64,000 nt of DNA, from contig NZ_CCYK01000007.1 in the NCBI RefSeq assembly GCF_000826105.1, forward strand, positions 1,302,001-1,366,000, given 5' to 3'. A program made the translations under genes and the position numbers. Each line of letters opens with the position of its first letter. Position 1 is the stretch's first letter. The notes beneath the pieces are model-generated. The model did not search any database. It was given only the letters and a program-made list of their open reading frames with translations, and was not told the origin of the DNA. The stretch comes from Pseudomonas massiliensis (GTDB lineage: Bacteria; Pseudomonadota; Gammaproteobacteria; Pseudomonadales; Pseudomonadaceae). Positions 34,884 to 41,511 of this stretch are shown piece by piece.

Positions 34884-36071
34884 TCAGGCAGGGCTGGCAG
34901 CCAGCCTTGCCCCTACCGAGTACGCCAGCCCGCCCGCGAAGATAAACCCGGCCAACATCACGAACATCCACCCCGGCGCAAGGCTGGCCAGCACCCAGCC
35001 ACACAGGACAGGCCCCAGGGCCGCGCCGAGGTTGGCCAGGTTTTGGGCACCGTAGTACATCCCACGCAGGTGGGGCGGTGCGATGCGATCGATGAACATG
35101 TACTCGGCCGGGAAGACGATGATTTCGCCAAGGGTGAATACCGCCATGGCCAGCCCCCATTGCCAGACCTGTTCGGCCAGGGCAAAGCCAAGGATGCCGA
35201 TGAGAAAAAGCGCCAACCCCGCCGTGAGCCATGCTTGCAGCCGCTGGGGGTCGATACGCCGCCCCACCCCATATTGAAGCGTGACCACCACCACCGCATT
35301 CACCGCCACCAGAGTACTGATGATGGGATAGGCCGCCGTGGCGCTCCCTGTGCTGACCAGGTATTGCGACAGCCAGGCGGTGAATTGGCCGAATACGACG
35401 GCGCTGAGCAAACCTCCCAAGGTGAAGCAGACCAGCCGGCGATCTGCCAGCAGCACTCGACCCACCGCCAGGAAAGAGGGCGAGGCGAGATCGGCAGCCG
35501 GGCCTGTATGGCGCTCGCCCCAGCGGGCATAGGCAAGCAGGAAACCCAAGCCGAGCAGCGCCGACACCACGAATGGCAGCTTCAGGTGCCCTCGCGCCAG
35601 CCAGGCGCCAAGAAACGGCCCGATGGCGTAGCCCATGTTGATCAAGGTGTAGCGCACCGAAAAAACCTTCGGCTGCTCGGCCGATGGCAACAGCCGGCCA
35701 AACGACGCCTTGACCACTACGTCCATCACTGAATAAGCAAAGTTGAACGCAACCAGGAACACGAAGAACCAGCGTACATCCGACGTCAGCAGCATCCCGA
35801 CGAAACCCAGGATGAAGCAGACCGCGTAGCTCAGGATGAGGCTGTAGTTAGAGCAGCGATCGGTCAGGTAACCGCCATACAAGCTCAGCAGCGAGCCGCC
35901 GACCAGTGCGCCGCCCACCATGGCACCAATGGCGGCGATGCCGAGTCCGAAGCTTGAAGACAGGTACACCACCAGGAACGGCAGGCTGATCGCTCGCGCC
36001 AAGGTGAGTACGAACGAACTGGTAAGCAGGAGATTGACGGGGCGGGAGTAACGTCCGAAAACTGTGATCAT
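34884..36071 (-). CDS. MFS transporter
   Basis: A 395-residue protein with about twelve hydrophobic helices. The first loop motif GGYLTDRCSNY (about residues 66-76) resembles MFS motif A, and a central VFSVRYTLINMGYAIGP segment is typical of MdtH/YwfA-like drug exporters. The substrate is unknown. The start codon lies 35 bases from a MITE-like element (36107-36195), which could carry or have displaced its promoter. Confidence 0.87.
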   Translation of the reverse strand: MITVFGRYSRPVNLLLTSSFVLTLARAISLPFLVVYLSSSFGLGIAAIGAMVGGALVGGSLLSLYGGYLTDRCSNYSLILSYAVCFILGFVGMLLTSDVRWFFVFLVAFNFAYSVMDVVVKASFGRLLPSAEQPKVFSVRYTLINMGYAIGPFLGAWLARGHLKLPFVVSALLGLGFLLAYARWGERHTGPAADLASPSFLAVGRVLLADRRLVCFTLGGLLSAVVFGQFTAWLSQYLVSTGSATAAYPIISTLVAVNAVVVVTLQYGVGRRIDPQRLQAWLTAGLALFLIGILGFALAEQVWQWGLAMAVFTLGEIIVFPAEYMFIDRIAPPHLRGMYYGAQNLANLGAALGPVLCGWVLASLAPGWMFVMLAGFIFAGGLAYSVGARLAASPA

Positions 36072-36106
36072 CCGTGGTCGTGCTCAGCAGAATGGCAGGC
36101 GAGCTC

Positions 36107-36195
36107 AGGCTCTGTACGAAAAGTGGCTGCGCTAGGCCAGGCTGCGTTGAAACCAGGCTCGCCCAGCCTACTCACCCACTTTTCATACGGAGCCT
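36107..36195. mobile_element. MITE-like element with 19-bp terminal inverted repeats
   Basis: An 89-base element with ends AGGCTCTGTACGAAAAGTG and CACTTTTCATACGGAGCCT, which pair at 17 of 19 positions. There is no room for a transposase, so it would be moved by a related insertion sequence elsewhere. No clear target duplication is visible (CTC before, AAC after). It lies immediately upstream of the MFS gene. A 12-base piece of the left end recurs at 7755-7766 next to kdpD. Confidence 0.65.
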
Positions 36196-36379
36196 AACAT
36201 CGAAGGGGCCCGCTACGCTGCTATCAGCGTTCGAGCTGAGCTCAGCCCGGCGCCCGGGTGCTCGGCTCGGGTTGGCTGATCCCGGACTGGCCGCTACCAC
36301 CGACTGAGTTCGATCTGTTCTGGGCCCTGGACTGTTGTCTGGGGTTCATAGGCCTCCTAGAAACAGCCAATCCCGATGC
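36196..36379. other. Non-coding spacer between the MITE and the bestrophin gene
   Basis: This 184-base stretch has no credible frame, hairpin with a T-run or repeat. Together with the MITE it makes a 308-base gene-free region. Confidence 0.4.
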
Positions 36380-37291
36380 CTAGAGCAAGACGCCGTCCAC
36401 CGGCTCCAGAGGCGCAGGCGCCGGTTCATCGAGCAGCTCCAGCACGGCGATTTCCAGGTTGCGGCACATGGCGTTCAGGGGAAGGTCATTGGGAAGAGTG
36501 TCGAAAGGATCGGAAATCTGATCGCCCAGTGCATCCAGGCCGAAGAAGGTGTAGCTGAGGATGCACACCGCCAGGGGAGTGAACCAGCCAATGCTGTCCA
36601 CCAGGCAGAACGGCAGCAGGAAACAGTACACGTAGACAGTGCGGTGCAGCAGCAGGATATAGGGGTAGGGTATGGGAGTGCCCTTGATGCGCTCACAACC
36701 GCCAAGTACGTAGGATAGCCGCGACAGTTGCTGGTCCATGTTCAGCTGCGCCAGCTCGCCGGCCTCTGCTTGCCGGGCGGCGTCCAGGTAATCCCGACCC
36801 AGGCGGCCCAACTGGGCGCTGGCCGGGTTGCGCTTGTTCCTGACCACGGACCCGACGCCGAACCGGTCGAGCGAGGCGGCCTCCGGTTCTTCACCCCTGA
36901 GCTGGGATTTGAGCAGATAGGCGAAACCGACCAGGCTCAGCGCCAAGGCCCGTCGGGAGGTTGCGCTCGCTTTCGGAAGCAGGGCGAGGGTCTGGCGGGT
37001 CAGGTTGCGAGCGACGATCAGCAATTCGCCCCATAGGGTACGGGCTTCCCAGTAACGCTGGTAGGCCACGGTATTGCGAAAACCAAGGAAGATCGCCAGT
37101 GTTAGCCCCCACAATGTAAAAGGTGTGGCGGTGAGTACGAACTTGAAGTTGAACAAGGTGCCATGAAGCGAAGCCACCGCAGCGCTCACGACCACGGTAA
37201 ATAGCACCTTGCGCCAGACCGCCGGGATGATCGAACCCTTGAGCGAGAACATCAGAGTGGCAGCAGGTGGGTTCTGTGGACGGGTGATCAT
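36380..37291 (-). CDS. Bestrophin-family channel protein
   Basis: A 303-residue membrane protein of the bestrophin/YneE family: four main hydrophobic segments, an N-terminal FTLWGLTLAIFLGFRNTVAY region and AYQRYWEARTLWGEL, then a conserved cytoplasmic end LGDQISDPFDTLPNDLPL corresponding to the family's acidic Ca-clasp region. Bacterial members form pentameric ion channels. The start at 37291 has a CGGAG site 6 bases upstream; the open frame extends further without support. Confidence 0.87.
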   Translation of the reverse strand: MITRPQNPPAATLMFSLKGSIIPAVWRKVLFTVVVSAAVASLHGTLFNFKFVLTATPFTLWGLTLAIFLGFRNTVAYQRYWEARTLWGELLIVARNLTRQTLALLPKASATSRRALALSLVGFAYLLKSQLRGEEPEAASLDRFGVGSVVRNKRNPASAQLGRLGRDYLDAARQAEAGELAQLNMDQQLSRLSYVLGGCERIKGTPIPYPYILLLHRTVYVYCFLLPFCLVDSIGWFTPLAVCILSYTFFGLDALGDQISDPFDTLPNDLPLNAMCRNLEIAVLELLDEPAPAPLEPVDGVLL

Positions 37292-37391
37292 GGCAGGCTC
37301 CGGCGGGCGAATGTCAAGTGAACGAAGGTGGCCAGCCTGGGGCTCAGTCCAGCGCGGTAGGGTCTTGTTCGTCGAAAGTGCCAATGCGAAG

Positions 37392-37565
37392 TTAGCGAGG
37401 CCCATGCTCGGACTCGAACCGTACGACCGCGCCCTTGCCACCGGTCAAGGTCTCTACGTGCTCCAGTAGCGCTGCCAGGTTCGCAGCAGTAAGTAACGGC
37501 TTGTAGCCATGCGCCTTGAGCAGAGCCCATTCGCCATTCAAAGAGGCTATTCGGAACACATCCAT
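37392..37565 (-). CDS. Small protein of unknown function (57 residues)
   Basis: A 57-residue frame starting MDVFRIASLNGEWALLKAHG with a GGAAAG site 8 bases upstream, ending in a charged RFESEHGPR tail. It is soluble with no recognised motif. A TTG start at 37598 would add 11 residues. Coding potential is moderate. Confidence 0.5.
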   Translation of the reverse strand: MDVFRIASLNGEWALLKAHGYKPLLTAANLAALLEHVETLTGGKGAVVRFESEHGPR

Positions 37566-37605
37566 TGGCGGTCTTTCCACGTCCAGTACGGCAGGCAAGC
37601 TCGGG

Positions 37606-37827
37606 TCAGTCTTCTTCCTTCACGGTGGCTACGTCTTCCGGCCGCACCTTTACATGTCGCCCCGAGAGGTCTTCGAATTCGTAGAAACCGTCTTGGGTTC
37701 TGGTTTTCGGATAGTCCTTGGTAATGTATTCGGTGCCATCCTGGAGGGTGACCACAGTGGCGGTGGAGCAGCCAAAGAGCAATGCACACACGCCTAACGC
37801 GCCTAAGCCCAACGATTGAAGTTTCAT
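37606..37827 (-). CDS. YgdI/YgdR-family small lipoprotein
   Basis: A 73-residue lipoprotein with signal peptide and lipobox (LLFGC, Cys20). The mature part (TVVTLQDGTEYITKDYPK, then FYEFEDLSGRHVKV) matches the YgdI/YgdR (DUF903) SH3-like fold. These abundant outer-membrane lipoproteins have no firm function. The gene is monocistronic or cotranscribed with the small gene after it. Confidence 0.88.
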   Translation of the reverse strand: MKLQSLGLGALGVCALLFGCSTATVVTLQDGTEYITKDYPKTRTQDGFYEFEDLSGRHVKVRPEDVATVKEED

Positions 37828-38046
37828 ATGAACCTCTTTTCCGACCAGTCAAAACGCATGGCCCTAGCAGGTAGACCGGGGCGGTACGACCTTGGATTCA
37901 AGGAACCGGCTACGGTTCGGCGCAGCACCGGCCCGCGGCCCGGCTCTGCTGCGGCAGCCGCGATCAGAACCTGACAGCCATATCAGTTACGTCATGGCGT
38001 GGAGCACGTTTCAATGGGCACTCCAATGCATCGTGGAGAGCATCAA

Positions 38047-38865
38047 ATGTCTGGAGTTGGGTTGAAAACGGTCCCGCTCGCTGTGGATAGCGCGGGTTCG
38101 GTGCTGCGACGAGCCTCTGGCCCCCACACCTACAGTGCTTTCGGCTTTCTGCCAGGAGCCTGCGCGGAAACAGCCTATACCGGGCAGTGGCGTGAGCGGG
38201 GGCTCTATCTGTTGGGCAATGGCTACCGCGCCTACCTGCCGCTGGTAGGGCGCTTCGCCTCGTCGGACGTCCATAGCCCATTCGGTCGAGGCGGGCTGAA
38301 CGCCTATGCGTATTGCGGCGCGGAACCGATCAATAGGCGAGATGCTTCTGGTGACAGTTGGACCCGGCTTCCTGGCAAGTTCCTGCTCAAGCTTAAATCG
38401 ACCCGGCAGGTCTACAGTGCTGTCGAGCTGAAATATGGCAACAGCGGAAGGGTTCTGCGCTTTGCTACCCATCAGGTCGAAGACGCCACACAGATGTACA
38501 AGCTGCTCGGTACCCAGCTCTCGGCCACCCAGGATAGCTTTGGTGTGATGGTGCGCAATGCTCAGCGTGTGAAAGCGGCGCAGAAGGGTTTCGAGTCGAT
38601 ACCAGGCTACGCTCCCTTGCGAGATACGGGCTTGTTTGAACGAGCGATCGAGAAACACCACAGGACCCTCTGGGCAAGCGAGGCCATCAAGCCTGTCGGC
38701 CTTGATGACCTTAAGCCCTTGCCGGTAGGGCGGTTGGACCTGAACGACGCTGACGTCAGGCACACGGTGTTGAGCTACCTCTACTACCAGGAGCTCGCTG
38801 ATCCGCGGGTAGTCGCTCGCCGAGGCCGAATCGACCCCTGGAGCCAGCCCCGGAACAAGGTATGA
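38047..38865 (+). CDS. Orphan Rhs tip protein with variable C-terminal domain
   Basis: A 272-residue protein. Residues 28-103 are a complete Rhs repeat-associated core: TYSAFGFLPG, LYLLGNGYRAYLPLVGRFASSD, SPFGRGGLNAYAYCGAEPINRRDASG. The remaining 170 residues are unrelated to the core and are not recognised; this is the usual position of a toxin domain in polymorphic Rhs proteins. There is no long Rhs shell upstream and no signal peptide. The start at 38047 has GGAGA 7 bases upstream; ATGs further upstream are weaker. No small immunity-like gene follows directly. Confidence 0.8.
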   Translation: MSGVGLKTVPLAVDSAGSVLRRASGPHTYSAFGFLPGACAETAYTGQWRERGLYLLGNGYRAYLPLVGRFASSDVHSPFGRGGLNAYAYCGAEPINRRDASGDSWTRLPGKFLLKLKSTRQVYSAVELKYGNSGRVLRFATHQVEDATQMYKLLGTQLSATQDSFGVMVRNAQRVKAAQKGFESIPGYAPLRDTGLFERAIEKHHRTLWASEAIKPVGLDDLKPLPVGRLDLNDADVRHTVLSYLYYQELADPRVVARRGRIDPWSQPRNKV

Positions 38866-38958
38866 GTATTCGCATCTCGCGAAGTCGTGGACCTGGAACA
38901 CGGTCTCCGAGGATGCGATCCTGTCCGCTACCTACCGTTCAAGCAGGCAGATCCGTGC

Positions 38959-39540
38959 ATGACAGTCTTTCATCTGACCCTGGTCAGCCACGGTCTGACC
39001 GGCCCCCAGCGCGCCGGGCGCTTCCATCTGGAGGAGGATGGCCTGCTCGCCCCGGCCCAGGTACGGCCGGTGGCCGATCTGACCCAATCATGCCTTAGCG
39101 CGCCCGAGCGAAGAGCGCTGCAAACGACAGAAAGGCTGGGGTTGCTGGGCGAGGTGGACAATGCCTTGAGAGATTGTGACCTGGGCCAGTGGGCGGGGAA
39201 GTCGCTCAAGACGTTGCAGCGAGAATCGCCCGCCGAGCTCGCGGCCTGGCTTAGCGACGCTCAGGCCGCTCCCCATGGCGGCGAATCGATTGCACGGTTG
39301 TGCCAGCGCATGGGGGATTGGCTGGACGGTTTCGACCGGCCCGGGCATTGGGTGGCGGTCACTCATCCGATGGTGATCCGCGCTGCGATGCTGCATGTGC
39401 TCGGCGCGCCGCCAAGGGCATTCCACTCGATCGATGTGCAGCCTTTGGCGCGAATCCGGTTGAGTCATTATGGCCGCTGGCGGCTCCAACTGACGGAACC
39501 GTATCCAGGCCAACCCCCGTTGCCTGGTCTTTCATCCTGA
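38959..39540 (+). CDS. Histidine phosphatase-superfamily protein with altered RHG motif
   Basis: A 193-residue protein of the phosphoglycerate mutase-like superfamily. The N-terminal motif that normally reads RHG is SHG here (Ser10-His11 in LTLVSHGLTG), so the first active-site arginine is missing. The second histidine is kept (WVAVTHPMVIRAA), as are APERRALQTT and HGGES. Activity may be reduced or changed. The ATG at 38959 gives the normal N-terminus. It is followed 18 bases later by the CopC-like gene. Confidence 0.8.
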   Translation: MTVFHLTLVSHGLTGPQRAGRFHLEEDGLLAPAQVRPVADLTQSCLSAPERRALQTTERLGLLGEVDNALRDCDLGQWAGKSLKTLQRESPAELAAWLSDAQAAPHGGESIARLCQRMGDWLDGFDRPGHWVAVTHPMVIRAAMLHVLGAPPRAFHSIDVQPLARIRLSHYGRWRLQLTEPYPGQPPLPGLSS

Positions 39541-39558
39541 CCCCTGAGGTATTTCTCG

Positions 39559-39918
39559 ATGCTCAAAAGCCTCGTTGGCGTGGCTGCCGTGGCGCTGGCC
39601 CTTGCTAGCCAAACCGCCCTGGCACACGCGCACTTGACCGGGCAAACTCCGGCCGCGGACAGCACCGCCCAGACGCCGGCCGTCTTGCGCCTGAAGTTTT
39701 CGGAAGGGGTGGAGCCCGCCTTCACCACCGTTACCCTGAGCCTTGAGGGCGAACCGGTAACGGTGAAGACCCTCGCCACCGCGCCGGGTGACAATACGGA
39801 ACTAGTGGTGACGCCGGACAAACCCCTGGCACCGGGACGCTATCAGGTAAAGTGGCGGGCGGTCTCAGTAGATACCCACCATAGCGAAGGCCAGTATGGG
39901 TTTACCGTAGCGCCCTGA
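39559..39918 (+). CDS. CopC-domain periplasmic copper protein
   Basis: A 119-residue CopC/YobA-type protein. The signal peptide ends at ALAHA, leaving the copper-binding N-terminal histidine (AHAHLTGQTPAAD). The rest is the Ig-like fold with LRLKFSEGVEPAF and the conserved WRAVSVDTHHSEGQYGF end. No copD gene follows. The last 68 bases of this gene are the start of a 259-base unit that is duplicated in tandem directly downstream, but this copy of the gene is intact. Confidence 0.9.
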   Translation: MLKSLVGVAAVALALASQTALAHAHLTGQTPAADSTAQTPAVLRLKFSEGVEPAFTTVTLSLEGEPVTVKTLATAPGDNTELVVTPDKPLAPGRYQVKWRAVSVDTHHSEGQYGFTVAP

Positions 39919-40109
39919 GGCTTCGCCTACAGGGCGAGCCTGCTTTGTCCCGGTATGCTGAAGGCGCCCATGAACCGGGACACTGTGGGACCCAGCGCCA
40001 GCTGGGGAACCGCTGTCGAACAATTGCGCTGATTCGACAACTGCCGCTGCTTCCACGAGGTTCGCTAGCTATCGCTAGCTCCCACTGGCAGGAGGCTACC
40101 CACCTGGCG
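39851..40109. repeat. Tandem direct duplication, unit A (259 bp)
   Basis: This unit runs from AGTGGCGGGCGGTCTC inside the CopC-like gene to ACCCACCTGGCG. The following 256 bases repeat it with only two substitutions and one 3-base deletion. It contains the 3' end of the gene, its stop codon and a complete GTGGGA...TCCCAC repeat element (39985-40085). Confidence 0.95.
39985..40085. repeat. GTGGGA/TCCCAC intergenic repeat, copy 3
   Basis: A 101-base element from GTGGGACCCAGCG to GCTAGCTCCCAC. The inner right part carries the direct repeat GCTAGCTATCGCTAGCT. It lies inside duplication unit A. Confidence 0.65.
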
Positions 40110-40174
40110 AGTGGCGGGCGGTCTCAGTAGATACCCACCATAGCGGCCAGTATGGGTTTACCGTAGCGCCCTGA
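40110..40174 (+). pseudogene. Duplicated 3' fragment of the CopC-like gene
   Basis: Sixty-five bases corresponding to the last 21 codons of the CopC-like gene (WRAVSVDTHHSGQYGF..., one Glu deleted) with its TGA stop. It has no start codon and is a by-product of the tandem duplication. Confidence 0.85.
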
Positions 40175-40240
40175 GGCTTCGCCTCCAGGGCGAGCCTGCT
40201 TTGTCCCGGTATGCTAAAGGCGCCCATGAACCGGGACACT

Positions 40241-40341
40241 GTGGGACCCAGCGCCAGCTGGGGAACCGCTGTCGAACAATTGCGCTGATTCGACAACTGC
40301 CGCTGCTTCCACGAGGTTCGCTAGCTATCGCTAGCTCCCAC
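40241..40341. repeat. GTGGGA/TCCCAC intergenic repeat, copy 4
   Basis: An identical 101-base copy of the element at 39985, carried along in duplication unit B. Confidence 0.65.
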
Positions 40342-40374
40342 TGGCAGGAGGCTACCCACCTGGCGGTTAGCCGC

Positions 40375-40839
40375 TCAATGCATCGAATGCATGCCGCCAC
40401 TTGCGTCCAGGGGCCTTACCGGGGCCTGGACAGTGAGCGTTTGCCGTACGCCCTTGTCGTCTTCCACCGTAAGGGTCAGGGGCACGCTGCCGCCGACCTT
40501 CACCGCGCCGGTCAGGCCCATGAGCATGATGTGGTAACCCTCAGGCGTGAAGGCCACCGGCTGATGGGCGGGAAGCGCCACGGAAGGTACCCGTTGCATG
40601 CGCATCACATCCCCTTCCATATGCATTTCATGGATTTGTGCCTCCCGAGCGATAGGCGACTGTACGTCCAGCAAGCGGGAGGGGGTATCGGCGGTCAGGG
40701 TGAGGAAGGCACCGCTGGCCGGTTGGCCAGATACCGCCGCGCGTACCCAGGCATCGCTGACCTGGGTCTGAGCGAAGGCGGGGGTTGCCGACAACAGGGC
40801 AATCAAGGCGAGCAGGCGGGCAGGTTTGAACAGGGTCAT
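40375..40839 (-). CDS. PCu(A)C copper chaperone
   Basis: A 154-residue periplasmic Cu(I) chaperone that helps metallate the CuA or CuB site of cytochrome oxidases together with Sco. The signal peptide ends near PAFAQ. The copper site follows the family pattern: HEMHMEGDVMRM, then about 20 residues later a second His-Met pair (GYHIMLMGL), and the C-terminus is His/Met-rich (GGMHSMH). The ATG at 40839 overlaps the stop of the Sco gene (ATGA), so they are translationally coupled. Confidence 0.92.
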   Translation of the reverse strand: MTLFKPARLLALIALLSATPAFAQTQVSDAWVRAAVSGQPASGAFLTLTADTPSRLLDVQSPIAREAQIHEMHMEGDVMRMQRVPSVALPAHQPVAFTPEGYHIMLMGLTGAVKVGGSVPLTLTVEDDKGVRQTLTVQAPVRPLDASGGMHSMH

Positions 40840-41441
40840 CAGCACAACTCCATCAAAGTAAGCAGGTCTTCAGCGCATTCCTGTGCGTTAAGGGAGGCCG
40901 GCAGGCCAAGGCGCAGGTTGCCGCGAGAGTCATACACGTAGCAGGTGGCGGTATGGGAAATGGTGTAGCTGTCGCCTACCGGTACCTTCTCGTAGAACAC
41001 CTTGAATTCCTTGGCCGTGGCGGCGATCTGCTCCGGTGTACCGGTGAGCGCTTCGAAGCTGGGGTCGAAGGCTTTCACGTAGTGGTCGAGCACCTCGGGC
41101 GTATCCCGCTCCGGATCCAGGGTGATGAACACCACTTGCAGGCGCGGACCATCACGACCCATGAGGCGCCTGGCCTGGGCCGCCCGGGCCAGGGTGGTGG
41201 GGCAAACCGCTGGGCATTGGGTAAAGCCGAAGAACACCATGGGCATCTGGCCCCAGTAACTGGAGATGGACTTGGGGTTGCCCTGGGGGTCCTGCAGCTT
41301 GAAGGTGCGGCCCATCACTTCATTGCTCAGGTTCTTGCCATACTTGAAATTCAAGCTATTGCCCGCGTCGCACCCCGCCAGGGCGCCTAGGGTCAGTACA
41401 CCACTGCCGGTAAGCAGTTGGCGTCGTGTCAGAAATGTCAT
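40839..41441 (-). CDS. Sco1/SenC-family copper chaperone
   Basis: A 200-residue thioredoxin-fold protein for cytochrome c oxidase assembly. It has a lipoprotein-like signal (LGALAGC, Cys24), the copper/redox motif CPAVC (Cys76, Cys80) and the third ligand His163 (ISHTAT). A twin Arg (TRRQLL) precedes the hydrophobic stretch. It is coupled to the PCu(A)C gene and lies 70 bases after the OprC gene in the same direction. Confidence 0.92.
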   Translation of the reverse strand: MTFLTRRQLLTGSGVLTLGALAGCDAGNSLNFKYGKNLSNEVMGRTFKLQDPQGNPKSISSYWGQMPMVFFGFTQCPAVCPTTLARAAQARRLMGRDGPRLQVVFITLDPERDTPEVLDHYVKAFDPSFEALTGTPEQIAATAKEFKVFYEKVPVGDSYTISHTATCYVYDSRGNLRLGLPASLNAQECAEDLLTLMELC

Positions 41442-41468
41442 TGTCTAGGGCGTCCGTCCGCCAATGAA

Positions 41469-41499
41469 GCGCGGGCTCCGGCCTTCAGCCGGCCCGCGC
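41469..41499. terminator. Strong hairpin between the OprC and Sco genes
   Basis: A stem GCGCGGG-CT-CCGGC, loop CTTCA, and GCCGG-CCCGCGC, with a two-base bulge. On the minus strand no clear T-run follows (TTCATTGG), so it may attenuate or protect the upstream transcript rather than stop it completely. Confidence 0.5.
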
Positions 41500-41511
41500 G
41501 TGAGTAAATGG

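Larger units (their letters stand above)
40110..40365. repeat. Tandem direct duplication, unit B (256 bp)
   Basis: Second copy of the unit at 39851. Differences from unit A are the loss of GAA near 40145 (AGCGAAGGCC becomes AGCGGCC), A to C in the GCCTACAGG block and G to A in TATGCTGAAGG. The 3-base loss keeps the copied gene fragment in frame. Near-identity of non-coding sequence shows the event is recent. Confidence 0.95.
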
